From the NCBI GenBank assembly GCA_037389465.1, contig JAZARR010000164.1, positions 3,796,501-3,860,500 of the forward strand: a stretch of DNA of 64,000 nucleotides. The letters are read 5' to 3'. The translations under genes were made by a program, and so were the position numbers. Positions 1 to 12,722 of the stretch are shown piece by piece. This stretch comes from Baylisascaris procyonis. Lineage: Eukaryota > Nematoda > Chromadorea > Rhabditida > Ascarididae. Under the pieces are notes generated by a model. It was given only the letters and a program-made list of their open reading frames with translations. It searched no databases and was not told the DNA's origin. Position 1 is the first letter of the stretch; every line of letters begins with the position of its first letter.

Positions 1-943
1 TAGAGGAAGCGAAAAATTTCTTCATTGCTTCTTTTTGCATTGCTTTTTGCATTCAAAAAAAAAAAAAAAATCATCGCACTGTTCTTGATTATTGCATTGT
101 TTTAATGGAATTTTTTGAAAACAAAAGACTCCAAGATGGAATTATCTTTCCCTTCAGATAGTTTTGATTAAGCAATCACTGCATCCAAATTTATGAACTG
201 TTAAAGCATCAATTGCATCACTTTTGCATCCATTGAAATTTTTTCTTCTCCAGCTCCATCCTTACCCCTCCCCTCTTCCTTTTTTCCCGAAAGTTGCATC
301 AGCTTACAGTTTGAGACTCGACCTATGGCATAGGATATGATGCCAAGACAACTTTACGTAACTTCCAGAAAAAAGCTGAATTATGAGCAGCAAACAGTTT
401 TACATCGATGTGGATCGCGATTTTAAATGGAAATTGTATCACTTCTATTTACCTCTGCAGGCAGTTCAACTGCAGCTGAAAACACTCTTCACATCACTTA
501 CTCACATCTAATTTTCCGTGGATGTTATTCCGTGTACATCGCTAGTCGAGAATTATATACATACAACCCATTAAATGCGTATCGCTAGCATTGCGATCAT
601 ATGCGATCCCATCGTCAAACCGATCCTAATGCACCATCTGTGGTCCATCAATTGAAGAAACCATTGGAGTTCGAATAACGGAAAAGAACTGACTTGAGTT
701 AATAAAATGGGCTGACTTTGGACCTGCTCGGAAATCCAAATCCTACAAATTGCACTTGCTCCAGCGCTAAATTTGCTGAATCCCAAAATCTTTTTTTTCA
801 AATCTTATATAATGACATTTTAGTGATGTGCTTAAATCTTGAAATATAATCCTTATAAACTGTTGAGCTTAGCAAAGTGATGTACTAAGATAGTGTATCT
901 CTTCGTGATGCATACAAATGCAAAAAAAAAAAAAAAAATTAAG
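1..943. other. Intron sequence of unc-29 (upstream part outside window)
   Basis: AT-rich sequence with homopolymer A tracts at about 55-70 and 922-938. No coding exon was recognised. The receptor segment that should precede M2 (M1 and the ligand-binding domain) is not here, so the upstream exons must lie left of the window. The stretch ends with the unusual acceptor TTAAG at 939-943. Confidence 0.6.
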
Positions 944-3900
944 GCGAAAAGATGACGCTCACCATATCAGTGTTACTTTCGATCGTTGTATTCCTGTTGC
1001 TCGTATCGAAGATCCTGCCACCCACCTCATCGACGATCCCTCTTATGGCAAAGTATTTGCTGCTCACATTCGTGCTCAACGTCATTACCATTCTTGTCAC
1101 AGTGATCATTATTAATGTCTACTTTCGTGGACCGACCACCCATCGTATGCCTAAATGGGTCAGAACCACCTTTCTTCAGGTGAATGCATTCACCTTTTCA
1201 TTCGTTCTTTGAATTAATTGACGACCAACCAGTTTTATTTTGACGCATACAGTAGATTTATAAAACACCATTGTGCCTCGAACATATAATTTTTGCACAC
1301 CCCATAACCAATATGTCATATATGGTAGAAGGAGCTTTCATCCACAGTGAAAAAACCACAACTGCTTCGACATTACTCAAATCTCTTCTTCCAAGGCTTA
1401 GAGTATGAGTTTTGCACCAAAAAGGTTAGCTTGTCTTGAATTAGAGAGAGAGGGTTCTTTATTCAAAAAGAGTTGATTATTTAAGGCAGGCTTACTGTAA
1501 AAGCAAGCGTGATATGCAATCAAAGAAAATTTGCTGAACAGATTAACCTCCACGGGTAAAAAATTTTCGTCAAAATAAGAATAGCATCGCCCGAAGAGTT
1601 TCACTATTGATTCGCTGTCGGACATCGCTAAGCTCCTGTCGATTTCTGATCTATTTTTCTTCTGAGTGACGACAATAGGTGCTGCCAGGTCAGAGCGGTC
1701 GATAGGGCTAGCGCATCTACAGCCAGCAAGCGGTCTACCTCCTGTGAGATACGGCACAGAACGGTGTAGAAGTAGAGCTGGCCTTCCGGAAAACGGCCCT
1801 TGTATCCGGATTCCGTATGAGCTGCACCTTAGACTTGGCGCAGCGCCCCATTGCTAGTGCGAACATTCAGTCAAAGTGTTTCTGCAGCTGTGTACCGAGC
1901 GAAAAGCGAAAACGGTTTCGTGCGGTAGCAAGAACTTAGCGAATACTCAGTCGCTCATTGGTGCTGCCTGGGTGGTCGAAAACGAACTTCACTTCACACG
2001 CATTAGAGAAAAACATCCGCAATGCATAATATTTAGCCATAAGTGGTATACGAGCTGGGGTCGCCCTAGTGCAGTGGTTTCATGTTTGATGGAAGGTGAA
2101 TTCCCATAAGATCACTCCCAGCATAACAATGTCAGAAACAATAGAAGATGTTATCCATAATAAAGAAAATTATCGTGAACTAGTCATAAGTGGCATGTGC
2201 TAGTCACGCATAATATAGGGATCGTAAAGAGAAAGAGCAGTCCAGAGTACTACGAAAACTGACATAGCGACATTGATATGATCTTTGTTAAAACAATGAC
2301 ATTGCTTTTCCTCCGCTGCACTTCTGCGCTGACGATTTTGATGGCTTTGTAGGCCAATATAATACCTGATAACCTTGAGAGGCAAACATGCGATAAAGGA
2401 AAAGAAACGTCTTCAGCGTTATGTTGAGGTCGAATTTTCACTAAGGTCCAGGCATTGGGCGCAAGATCGAACGAACGAACGAACGAACGAACGGCTTTAT
2501 TGAGAAATAAAGAGACATACATAGTATGTAAAGAGATGCATTGACGATAATGACAAAGGGTTCTGAGCAAATGAAAACACCGATCACAAAAGAAAGTTGA
2601 GACGAGAGGGAAGATCAAAAGTGCACATATTCAAGTAGCGTCACTGAAGTAACACTGGCAACATGGCCAAAGCAAGACGAAGCATTCATTAGTCACATAT
2701 GGGCTGGCCATCTGCGCCCTTCAAGGACGATAAGTCAAATTGGGATAACTTTGATTTAAAACCATCGAGGTTTCTAGCTTCAACAATGTGAGGTGGTAGT
2801 TGATTCCATAGTCGGATGACTCGAAAGGAAAACGAATTTAGTAGACCCGTTTTGGCCGAAAACTTGCGTTGTAATTGAAAACTATGAAATCTGGAACGTG
2901 TGTTGAAGCGGGTGTACGCAAACACGTTCTCGAACGGAATATCGCAGCACCCTTTCACTATCTTAAAGCATAAGTGAAGGTCAAATTCAATTCTGCGGTA
3001 TTTCAAACTTTTTAGGCCAAAAATCCGCAGTCGTTCAGGGTAGGAGGGAATGAGAAAGTTTGGAAAGGCCGGCCTTACGAAAGGCGGATTTTGTGTATCG
3101 CCTTTGCACATTTTCAATCATGTCAGCGTCCTTGTGAGCATATGGTGACCATATCTGGGCACAATATTCAAAAAGAGGGCGACAATAGACAATAAAAGCA
3201 AGTCTGTAATGTTCGATGCACGGATGTTCCAGTGAGCGCAGTATACAGTTGGCTACTCGTGAGGCTTTTCTGGCTGTTAAGGTACAGTGAAAAGTCCATT
3301 TTAAGTTCGAACTAATATATATCCCAAGGTCCCTGATTACGTTTTGGTCGCAAAGCTTGTTCCCACTTAAACGCAGAGGACACTCATGTTGAGAGTTTAT
3401 ATGGAAGAGGCTACTTTTTTCTTTTGATATACGCAACTGCCATGTTTGCGACCAATGTTCTAGATATATAAGATCCTTCTGGAGTTCGTGAGAATCTACA
3501 GCAAGATTGTTGAGTGAGCGATAAATCTTAAGGTCGTGATGAGGCTGCAACTGCCAAGATCATGATGAGATGATAGCAAGCCGATTGTTTTGCTGTTTTT
3601 CAGCAAGTTAGCCCATCTGTGAGATGCCAGCCGCACAGTATAGCATAGCAGAAGAACAGTACCATATTGCCAATGATTTCTTGTGCAGAGAAGGTGATCT
3701 AAGAAATCACATGTGAGCAATGCTCGCCTAGTGTGATGCTAAACCACTGCCTGAATGTCCGCATATTGCAAACGAGGTAGTAATCCCAGTGAACCTGAAA
3801 ATTTTGCAGTAAAGCTCAGAGATGCTGCAATCAACTTGCAGATAACGTGGGGAAAAACGGAAATTTCGCAATAAACGTCAAGTAGTGGCATTAATGAGAA

Positions 3901-6900
3901 CTGCTGTAATCGAGCTTCGGGAAATGTGGTAGAGCACGCTTTACAAAAATTGTCTATTTGAGGTGATGCCGAAGTTGTTATGCATGCAAAGGCCAAAGCA
4001 GCTGCTGCGCAAAATGGCAGCACATGCGGCTGCGCAGCAAGCAAACGGTGCGGCTGTTGCAACTGCACTTCCTGGCATAGGCGAGTTCAGGCTGAATCCA
4101 TCCGCACATCACCCCTTCTGCCCGTCGGCCGACGATAGCAGGTATCTTGAATGGTTCAGGTTTCATTGTTGTAATTCGTTAACGACGATGGATAAAAAAG
4201 ATAGGAAGAAGCTGTGGCAGTTCATTAAGGCAGAGGGAGGAGGGATTCGTTGAAACTTACTCTGGACTTAAGGAAGAAGAACCCAGGGGTAACTGGTTGA
4301 GAAATGGTAGCGATATTGCGACGTGAAAGCGGAGTTTCGGGTCAAAATGATGGACTACTGTAATGAAGGCTTAAGTTACCTCGCTATTCAGCCTGTCAAG
4401 AAGTGACATAGAAGTTGCAGGATTTCCTACTAAGAGGTGGGCCTCAACCAAGTTGACTTATTTTTTAATGGATTGAATGATTTTTATTCGCACAACATAT
4501 ACCGCCCTTTGTCATAGTTGTTTCGAAATCATATCCGAAGTTTGACTGAAGATTTTCTTCTATTCGTACATTAAGCAGGCCCCGGTTAGACTGGTGAATC
4601 CCATAGGTCCGTTGAATGAATCCTTCTAAAAGAAGTCCCAGTGACAAGAATCCTACCGTTGAAACAATGATTCCCTCAAGATTAAGTGCAAATGGAACGG
4701 CATGACGAAGTCACTTTCGAAAAAAAACAGTCTGTGGTGATGGTAAAAAGAGTGAGGCAACTAATCGAGGGCAATTGTTACTTTCTTGAAAATTATAAAT
4801 GCGAATGCTTGTTAATAAGAACTAATGGCAAGTTATAGTTACTTAATTTTATAAAGTATCAATGGTTCCGATCAAACTCTCTCCACTATCGTTTATCATC
4901 AATCCGCGAGTGCGCAGTGAGGAAATGAGCGTTCGTACATAGGGTGGTTGGACGGTATGGATATCATTCTTAAAGGGTGCCCTCAAGCAATCATGCTTGA
5001 GAGTGATGAAGGCGAGGGAATGAAGAAAGTTTTACGTAGCTTTATCTTGGGAAGGGTCAGATTTCGGGAGTGCGGACATATGGACGGTGATCTAGGTGTT
5101 GCAAGTTTGGCTGCTGGGCTTTTCATTGCGTGATTATTGTTTTATTTAATCCTTTTACTCAAAAGCAGGTTAAATCCATTTAAGAACCAGCAAAGAAGCA
5201 TTGAGGTGAGAAACAATGGCCTTTTAAATACTAAAAAGTTTGTATAAGTAATCGAAGTTCGGTTCAGGTTCCAACCACCATCAATCGAGTTGACACACGT
5301 AGATAGTGTGCGGCAATTTGAGAGGGATCCGATGACGAGTGCTTACTATCCGTTGAGTGCCGATGCACTAAGAGCTATTGATGCGATAGAATACATCACT
5401 GATCATCTCAAGCAGGACGAAGAGTACAAAATGGTACGTTTTCAATAAGGGAATTAAGTTATTCCACTAAGATATTTATTGTCCAATTTAGTAGTCTAGT
5501 TACTTATTGAAAACCGCATTGGTTGACATTCTTCAAGATATGCTATTTAATTTCCGAAATTCTTGCTTTGATCTTAATTACTATTTTTGATCAAAAGAAT
5601 CATTTTTCAAACCAAACACGTTAGTAAGATGAAACAATCATCAAGAATTGTCATCGCTTTGGGTGTGTCTCTAATCAGCGTTAACGCCTCGCTGGCAGTG
5701 ACAGAAAGCTGAGTGTGTAAACGCTACGAATAGTGGAAAATCGAGTCCTCATGCTCCAAAGTCCTGATCTCGAGTTGCTGTCCTTTACAACAACTTCATT
5801 TCTATCTCGCTGGCTTTGCTGAAAGTTGCAGCATTGAAATCTGAAGATTTATGACTGAATAAATGGAATAATTCATGGAGCGTGTTCTTCATAGCATCCT
5901 ATTTTCAAGTCATTGTAACCTCCCGGTCTAAAGATCCTACCAAATCGTTTCCTCTTTAAATAAAGCCAATTTGTCCTTTCTGTTTAAAGATACTGAGACA
6001 TGAAGCTTTTCCTTAGGACAGACTTCAAGCAATGCTTTATCTAGAAGTAACTCGGAATTCAGCGATTGAAACGTCATCCGTGTTACCTTCTCTCCTTCCT
6101 GCTGCAGCTCATGATGCTAAAGGGAATCACTGTCATTCCATTTGATCTAATTGGTTAATGGTCCAAGTGGTGTTGTCAGTTTCGGGACAATTATTTCCCC
6201 TAATTTTTCCTTCTTTTTTATTCTTTAGGGGCTTCTGTTATCGAATGAAAACTAAATCCTTTGGAAATTTCCATGAAACTCCCACTGAAAAAATATTTCG
6301 TTTATATTTATAATCACTCTTTTGATAGGTAATATGTAAAAAAGAGATGAATTATCAAAACCCGTCCTATTTAGCAATTCTCGCTGCATGGATTATGCAC
6401 ATGATACATTGGGGCTGACCTACAACGTGGAAACGACTAACTCTTCAGCTGGAATATTACAAGTGCAGCCGAATGTGGAAATTTTTGATGTAATCAAGCC
6501 AGATCCATACTTTATGACTATAGCTTCCGTCTTTTATGCTAATATTTCACAGCTTCTGTCCGAGCGCTCTGCAGCCTCTGACTGAACAGCCTCTGCTGCG
6601 TCCCCACTTTTAAAAGCCATTCAAAACCCTGTGAAAAATTCATTTCAACGGCTAATATTTAGATGAACTGGATAGGTTATCAGCGATGTCATGCTTTACG
6701 AATTGCTTCTGAAAAGCTTCAATGATACGATGAGTTATGGTCAAATATAAACCGCCTAGGCGATATAGCTTGACTGCGTTGAGAACAATTAGCGATTCAA
6801 ACAGTACGAACAAATTTTCACCATTCTTTATCGTCCGTTTGGACGGTGTAGTGAATTTCGGTGAATTTCAGAGCGTTTTCTGGATACAGTTGATTTCATC

Positions 6901-8136
6901 GAAAACCTGGAGCGATTCAAACAATACGGTGGATTTTTGCTGCTCCTTATAACCGGTTTAAGTGAGACAGCGAATTCAAGTCAAGACCTGTTAAGAGTTT
7001 AAAATATAGGGTATAACAAAATTGTGCAGTCGATTCATGAAGTGAACTTTTAGGTCATTTTGTGCAGTCATTGAATGCTGTCTCGTCATTTCATTTCTCT
7101 GTCCAGATGATTCATGGATTGTGTGGGAAATGCAACAAACTTGTCATTACGTCAGCCAGCCTAATACAATTCATTAGAGAGCGATTCAATGAGCGCAGAG
7201 AATTAAAGCACTTTTAAATTAAGCAAGCTAAGAAAATTTTGATATCGTATAGCGGTTATAACACCACAGTTTTACGCATTTTTTTTCCAAATTTTAGTTG
7301 TTTTTTTTAAAAGGAGATAACGTGATGGTGGTCGAGGTCTTATTCTTTATGAAATTCACTTCACCTGAAGTGCTCATTGGTGCGGTATCTGTTATAGGCA
7401 CTATTTATTCAAGGAAATATCTGCGGACGGTCGGATGATTTAGAGAGCAGCAAGTGAATAATCACTGTCTAGTGAGGGGCAACCTCGCCTCATGGGAACT
7501 GTTCCTCTCACATCTAAGGAAATAAACTGACGCATCTGCAATACCAAATGAGTTTTGTGCACATAGACTTCGGTAGAAGACGGCAAATGGCGTAGCTGAT
7601 CACTTTCGTTGAAGGTTCCACCCATAAGACGTCTCTGGGCCTGAGCTCGGAGGATTGAAACTTACGAGTCTGCGCCCAGGCATAGCATATCGTACAGTAA
7701 TTGGTAGCTGGCTCTCCTAACCACGCTATAGCATTTGGTGGGAATAGAAGATCGCTCCATCTTTATAATTGATACATAATGACATAGTGAGATTCAGAAA
7801 GGGGATACGTGAAATGGGAAAGATACAGCAGCAGTTTTTGTTTCAACGGTTTCCTTCGCTGAAGAATTGCACAACGCATCTTTTCTTAATTCTTGGCCGA
7901 TTCATTTCTTCGGATGAAGCTTATCATATTCCAACCAGGAAATGTTTCAGTATCGAGACGACTGGAAATATGTGGCGATGATAATCGACCGTTTATTGTT
8001 GTATGTGTTTTTTGGGATTACTGTTGGAGGCACATGTGGAATCTTGTTCTCGGCGCCATACGTCTTTCAAGGAGTTGATCAACGAGCCGAGTTGCAGCGC
8101 CTTATTCACCTCTATAAAAATGGAGGAGAAATTTGA
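944..8136 (+). CDS. unc-29: UNC-29-type non-alpha nicotinic acetylcholine receptor subunit, 3' part
   Basis: This is a subunit of the levamisole-type, acetylcholine-gated cation channel of nematode body-wall muscle, acting in the postsynaptic plasma membrane. Four exons join in frame: 944-1179, 3963-4141, 5268-5433 and 7951-8136 (TGA at 8134). The first begins inside the codon before EKMTLTIS and encodes M2, the P-P-T-S linker and M3, ending WVRTTFLQ. The second and third encode the M3-M4 cytoplasmic loop, including the motifs PSAHHPFCPSADDSR and YYPLSADALRAIDAIEYI. The fourth encodes the DDWKYVAMIIDR M4 lead-in, M4 and a short tail. The loop and M4 motifs match UNC-29 better than the paralogue LEV-1, as far as memory of these proteins allows. 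The ligand-binding domain, Cys-loop and M1 are missing, presumably left of the window. Acceptors at 943 and 3962 are TTAAG and TTTGAG. A LINE fragment lies in the 1180-3962 intron. Confidence 0.88.
2468..2493. repeat. Tetranucleotide microsatellite (CGAA/CGTT)n at LINE 3' end
   Basis: About six and a half perfect CGAA units. The position at the exact 3' end of the LINE fragment suggests a retrotransposon tail of the type used by some non-LTR families instead of poly(A). Confidence 0.85.
2468..3553 (-). mobile_element. 5'-truncated non-LTR retrotransposon (CR1/jockey-like LINE), decayed
   Basis: Reading the minus strand, 3550-3035 and then 3117-2689 encode the C-terminal part of a LINE reverse transcriptase. 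Segments include HWSQTWQLRISKEKS, DLGIYISSNLKW, RPLFEYCAQIWSPY and IENVQRRYTK, the conserved end of CR1/jockey-group RT. The second frame continues with PERLRIFGLKSLKYRR and LWNQLPPHIVEARNL. A frameshift near 3095 separates the two frames, so the copy is dead. The 5' half of the element (endonuclease and RT core) is absent. Its 3' end is a (CGTT)n tract, seen as (AACG)n on the plus strand at 2468-2493, preceded by an AATAAA-like stretch. It is inserted antisense in an unc-29 intron. Confidence 0.8.
5434..7950 (+). other. Last intron of unc-29
   Basis: A 2.5-kb intron between the loop exon and the M4 exon, with donor GTACGT at 5434 and acceptor TTTCAG ending at 7950. It holds a degenerate internal repeat at about 6785-6975 and no recognised gene. 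Confidence 0.7.
6785..6975. repeat. Degenerate direct repeat of about 120 bp period
   Basis: The 10-mer AGCGATTCAA followed by ACA(G/A)TACG occurs at 6791 and 6911. Both copies continue with loosely similar T-rich sequence ending in GTGAATTTC or GCGAATTC. A third partial AGCGATTCAA is near 7181. The element family is unknown. Confidence 0.4.
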
Positions 8137-8738
8137 TATCTCACCCACGCCGACGGGAGAGCACTGCCATTACTGAAGAGATTTTAACAAGAATTACATT
8201 CTTCTGTCGCAGAATCGTATGCAAATTATGGTATCACTAGCACTGTTACTAGCTTGCCGATGTTTTCTGCGGCATTTGATTATTGCACATAACTTTCCAT
8301 TGTAAATCCCTGCTCTTGATATTTACCTCAAGATTATCAACATGGATTAAATAGAAGGTGACAAAGCTATATCGGCCTAGATCTACGAAAATTTTCAATC
8401 GCCCTATGGTGCAACCATGTTCGAGCAAAGATGCCCCAAAAAGCCCAGCCGATATCCTTTTCTTTGAGTATAGATCGCACCATATGGAATGCTGAAAACA
8501 ACAACGTGGTGTATGGAATATGATTGCATCAAATGCAAGTGCATAGAATTGTGTCGTTGCCGAAGGGTTTTTGTTGTGTGACCTCGATTAACAAGGCAGT
8601 GTTTTCAAGTTGTATGCGGGTTGCGCTGAAGTGCTATAGCAGCAAGTTGAAAGTAAGACTGACTAAAAGCCGGTAATTTGTCCATCACGTCATTTTCTTT
8701 TTTCTGTGTCCTGCATCTTCCCTTATTATTAGACTTTA

Positions 8739-8874
8739 TTGAATGATTTCACCAAACGGCTTCGATCGCAAAAATTTGAAGTGAACTATCTTTCTTCTTT
8801 TCCTCCACCTTTTCCACCGACCGTAAGTGCCACTGATCAAAGAAGGAAACTAGGCCATAACTGAAAGAACATCA
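8739..8874 (+). repeat. Diverged dispersed repeat, copy 1
   Basis: About 135 bp alignable to 9214-9342. Shared blocks are TTGA(A/G)TGATTTC(A/G)CCAAA, a segment ending AAGTGAACTA, a pyrimidine-rich centre, and GAAAGAACATCA. The copies differ by many substitutions and small indels, consistent with an old non-autonomous element. No terminal inverted repeats were recognised. Confidence 0.65.
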
Positions 8875-9213
8875 TGAGACGAATTCCTTCCAAATTACGC
8901 TAGATTAAATTAACTTGTTTCAAATGAGGGTCACTTTCAACTTTCTGTTTGCACACATATGAAACAGTCTATGTTGTAATAGGATTGTGTATTTGAAGCA
9001 AAATTTTTACTTATTAATTTCTCATCTACCTACCCAAAGTATCTTTTTTCTTTGACATGAAAGTGGAACATTGACTCGATATGTTTGCCTGCCACATCGC
9101 CACTCGAATGCATTTAGACGTACAAAAATTGCTTTAATTCACGGTTTTTAGAATAACACGTGACACCTGACAGCGCTCCGTCTCTGAAAACTTTTGAGGT
9201 TTTTTCGAGTTTG

Positions 9214-9342
9214 TTGAGTGATTTCGCCAAAGGGCTTTGACCAGAAAAATTTTAAGTGAACTACATTTTTTTCCTTCATCTGAGTTGTCACTAATCATAG
9301 AAAGAAATTAAACCATAAATGCCGTCAACGAAAGAACATCAA
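9214..9342 (+). repeat. Diverged dispersed repeat, copy 2
   Basis: Second copy of the repeat at 8739-8874, in the same orientation about 475 bp downstream. It shares the same block order. Confidence 0.65.
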
Positions 9343-12300
9343 GTAGATTGGGTATCGCTGCAATGGAAATAAAAGGACAGAATACACAGCACCTGAAAAA
9401 TCCTTCATCTGGTTCTCAATCATGGCTTGAATTCTTAACTCGCACAGTAACTTCCATATGAAAGACTGTTTCACAATGTGCATTGCATCAGTGACTCATC
9501 AACTTTTTGGGTGGTTCTTTTATTACCAGCTTTAAAATGTCGGTGAGATGATTTTCTGCGCAAATTCTCTTTATTGAGCGCTAATTTAATGTTGACTATA
9601 CAGGATGTAAAAAGTTTGGACATTTGTTTCTGGTTTATTTTTTTATCGGCCATTTATATTAGCAATTTACTCGCCTTTTTAAGTAAGTCATAACCACAAT
9701 GGAAAAGTAGCAATCATCTTCCTGTGATACGTGAATTCTTCAAAGTTTAGCCACATTACTGCGACATCTTTCACAGCTAGAGCAACTGTTAACGTAAACT
9801 CTTCTGCTGTTACGCACAAAGCCTTAAAACAACTAAATTCGCTAGTCACTGCTTACACCAATTTTGACTCCTCTTTTCATGATTCAAGGGACTTCCGTTG
9901 TGAATTTCTATTGTTATATGGGCCTAATGACTGGAAATATCAGCAGAAAATAGAATAAATTAGGAGGGAAATCTTGGAGAGTTCTTCATTTCACATGTGA
10001 TGTTCTTCTCGGCTAACAACATTCCTCCCTTAAGATTATTACAATAAAATGTTGCGGGCTTAAGACCTATATGCTTAATCGCACTAAAAATCTATTTTTA
10101 TCAATTCAATGATTGGAGAAGGACGTGGAAGAGAATTTAAATAGAAAACGCTTAATTAAAAAATACTGAGACGGCATCTAATATAGCTGCAGGTGAGTTA
10201 AAACAGTTCGGTTGGTGATATCGAGAAATGCGGTAAATTAGCGTCATAGCATAAAAGCATCACCATTTTGCAGTGAAAGGTGGATCGAGTAGTCTATTCA
10301 CCTATTGTGCAAAATATTTTGTTGTGTTATGTTATTTTGGAATTGTGTTCGTATTTGTGTACCCATAAAATATCTTTGCCAAAGTGTGCACTTCGCAACG
10401 ACGAATCAATCTCCATATGAACACTTTTCAAGCTCATTGTTCCATTTCCACCTCGAGCTAGGATCACATCGGTTTCTGTTGCAGACGAACCCAAACGTTA
10501 AGCCAAAAGTGCGAATGGTACATTTTTCGTCATCGACTACATGTTCTGTGGCAGACGAATAATAGCCGGTTTGCATGTTTGTCTTCGTATTTATTGTGGC
10601 TTATGGCTGCCACTGACAGTCACTATCCCAAATCGGTTTCAAAATGTGGCACATCGAAGCTCAACGCATTCATTTAGTAGAGAGAACATACTGGACCAAT
10701 GACGGCTTAAATCACAGACCATCTTTGTCTGATATAATGAAACGGTGAGATGCAGACATCATGCTATTCCCTAGGCTAGAAACAGCAGTGTGTTCTTAAC
10801 CTAACGATTGGTACCACTTCGTACAGTCTACGAAGGCTGTTTGTTTCCTATTCTCGCCAGCAGTTAAAGGGAAGTTTGGCATTCTTGCTATATGATAACG
10901 CTTGATTTAAATAGTTTAGAAGAATCCCACATAAAGCATTGGCATAGAAGCACAAAAAGTTAGATTTATTCTATACTGCTTATCTATATTCATTGCTAAA
11001 AAAGCTCCGTGAAAGAACAGTTTAAACTCTCCTTAAATCCCTTGATGAGCGCTGATTAAGGCTATTATCCCGATATCTCTACTGCAAAAAGTCATCCATT
11101 GTTGAGGGGTTCATATCGTCGTTGCACCAGGAGTCACCGAATTCTTGGTCAGTGTCTTCTTCTTGGTGTTCTCTTGGTTCCTATCCTTGGTTATTAAAAA
11201 TAATTTTCTGTGGCAAACAATTTTCATTGCTCATGAAAACTTTGACAATAAAACATAAGACAACAAAATTTGTATAAAGGTACATCTGCAGCATCATTCT
11301 TCATTACTCGCTTATGGAAAACTATGAACTGCAATTAACTACTTAAATACTTCGTCTCCTGACCCTACAGAATGTAGTGAATGGATACCGAAACATGTCG
11401 CCATTTCCTCTTTTCTCTCTTAAGGTATTTTAGAGTGTTGCTTCCCAACTGATGATGACGAAACAAATTTTTTCTGTCAGGCTAGGCATTCATCTAGATC
11501 AGAGATGGATTCACTTTAATTGTCGGCGATTCCGGTTTTCAAATCCCCCTTTGATGGTTTGTTATGGAGTAACAAACTAGAAAACATTCTCTGCTTTACA
11601 CACGTTCTTTCCACCCGTTCCCTCAGTTCAAGAGCGATCTTCCTCTCTTCCCATATCAACGAGTATACAACTTTCTCCTACATCACAAACTTTTGCTTCA
11701 AATTTTAACTGATGTAAATGTTACATAAATATTCTAAAAACAAATTCATTAACATGACGTTTCAATTTCACACCAAATTTCTTCTACATTGAGATCGTTT
11801 CTATACCATTCTGAGGTTTGTTGTTTCAAAATCTATTTTCCGAGCGCTAGTGTTCCCTAAGACCGTTTCTGACGGAATTTTTCCATTTTTAATGTAAAAG
11901 TCCGACCGACATCACCATGCAACCCTTGTTTGTAAAATATCCATCCGCAATGCTGGTGATTCTGATGGTGTGAAATATGCGATGTAGGAAGATCGACCCT
12001 TCGAGGTGCACATTGGCATTGACTCCCTTACTTTATGCATGCACTTTTACATTAGCCGAAGGAATGACCCTATAGTAGTAGTAGGGGTGACCTTTTGAAG
12101 AGTGGAAAAGTCTTCATGACACTTTTGTTAGTGAAAGTTTTGTCATCATAGCAAATGTCTTCTTGTTATTCTTTTCTTTTCTTTTCTTTTTTGAGATATG
12201 TTCCTATGATTTTTCGTTTCTGTTTCTGCAAGTAGACACCGATGCTTCGAGATGCACAATAACCGTTGCAGCACATAATGGTTTTTCTTTCCTGTGAGAA

Positions 12301-12547
12301 GAAAATAGGGCAGAAACTCATACGCAATACTTTTAAATGTCTTATTAATATAAATTCCCTTGGAAACTTCTAAAGACCAGAAAATCGGTGGTTCGATACA
12401 GAACCAATAGAGAGAGGTAACCTAATAGAATATTACTGAGATGTTTCATGAAACTGACAACTGCTCATCTTCAATTGCTTTCGCGTAGAAACATTTTCGC
12501 AACTCGAATAGATGAACTAAAAAGTGAATTAAATCAGTTATTAGATG

Positions 12548-12635
12548 TTGCTTGGTGGTCTAGTGGCTACCTTCCGTGACATTTCCGGGAGTGACCGCAA
12601 CCATACTCTGTAATCAAAATTTTGGTTCACATGTT
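12548..12635 (+). other. tRNA-like relic (possible SINE head)
   Basis: The stretch around 12551-12568, TTGGTGGTCTAGTGGCTA, closely resembles the 5' part and D-arm (box A) of eukaryotic tRNA-Glu or tRNA-Asp. A GGTTC near 12623 may be a degraded box B. No acceptor stem, anticodon arm or complete T-arm can be folded by eye. It is therefore not a functional tRNA gene; a tRNA-derived SINE fragment or chance are both possible. Confidence 0.25.
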
Positions 12636-12659
12636 TTTTTTTTCAGGCTCAATAACGAC

Positions 12660-12722
12660 ATGTTATCACTTCTGGCTACCCTCCTGCTCTGCGTTGTCGA
12701 TGCGCTGTATTATCCAAGCGCC
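12660..12722 (+). other. Candidate signal-peptide exon, orphan
   Basis: Directly after a strong acceptor (poly-T then CAG ending at 12646), an ATG at 12660 opens a 21-codon hydrophobic leader, MLSLLATLLLCVVDALYYPS. It ends at a plausible GTTAGT donor at 12723, in phase 0. No in-phase downstream exon was identified, and the frame otherwise stops at 12789. It could be the first exon of a secreted-protein gene, or chance. Confidence 0.25.

Larger units (their letters stand above)
8137..12540. other. Gene-poor region downstream of unc-29
   Basis: No conserved coding exon was found on either strand. Open frames here are short, without protein-family motifs or convincing splice context. The region includes the 3' flank of unc-29, a pair of diverged repeats (8739-8874 and 9214-9342) and a CTTTT-rich tract at about 12170-12190. 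Confidence 0.5.

Noticed and set aside
9471..9653. Lys-rich minus-strand ORF resembling a transposase tail
   Set aside because: The resemblance is compositional only; no catalytic motif or inverted repeats were seen.
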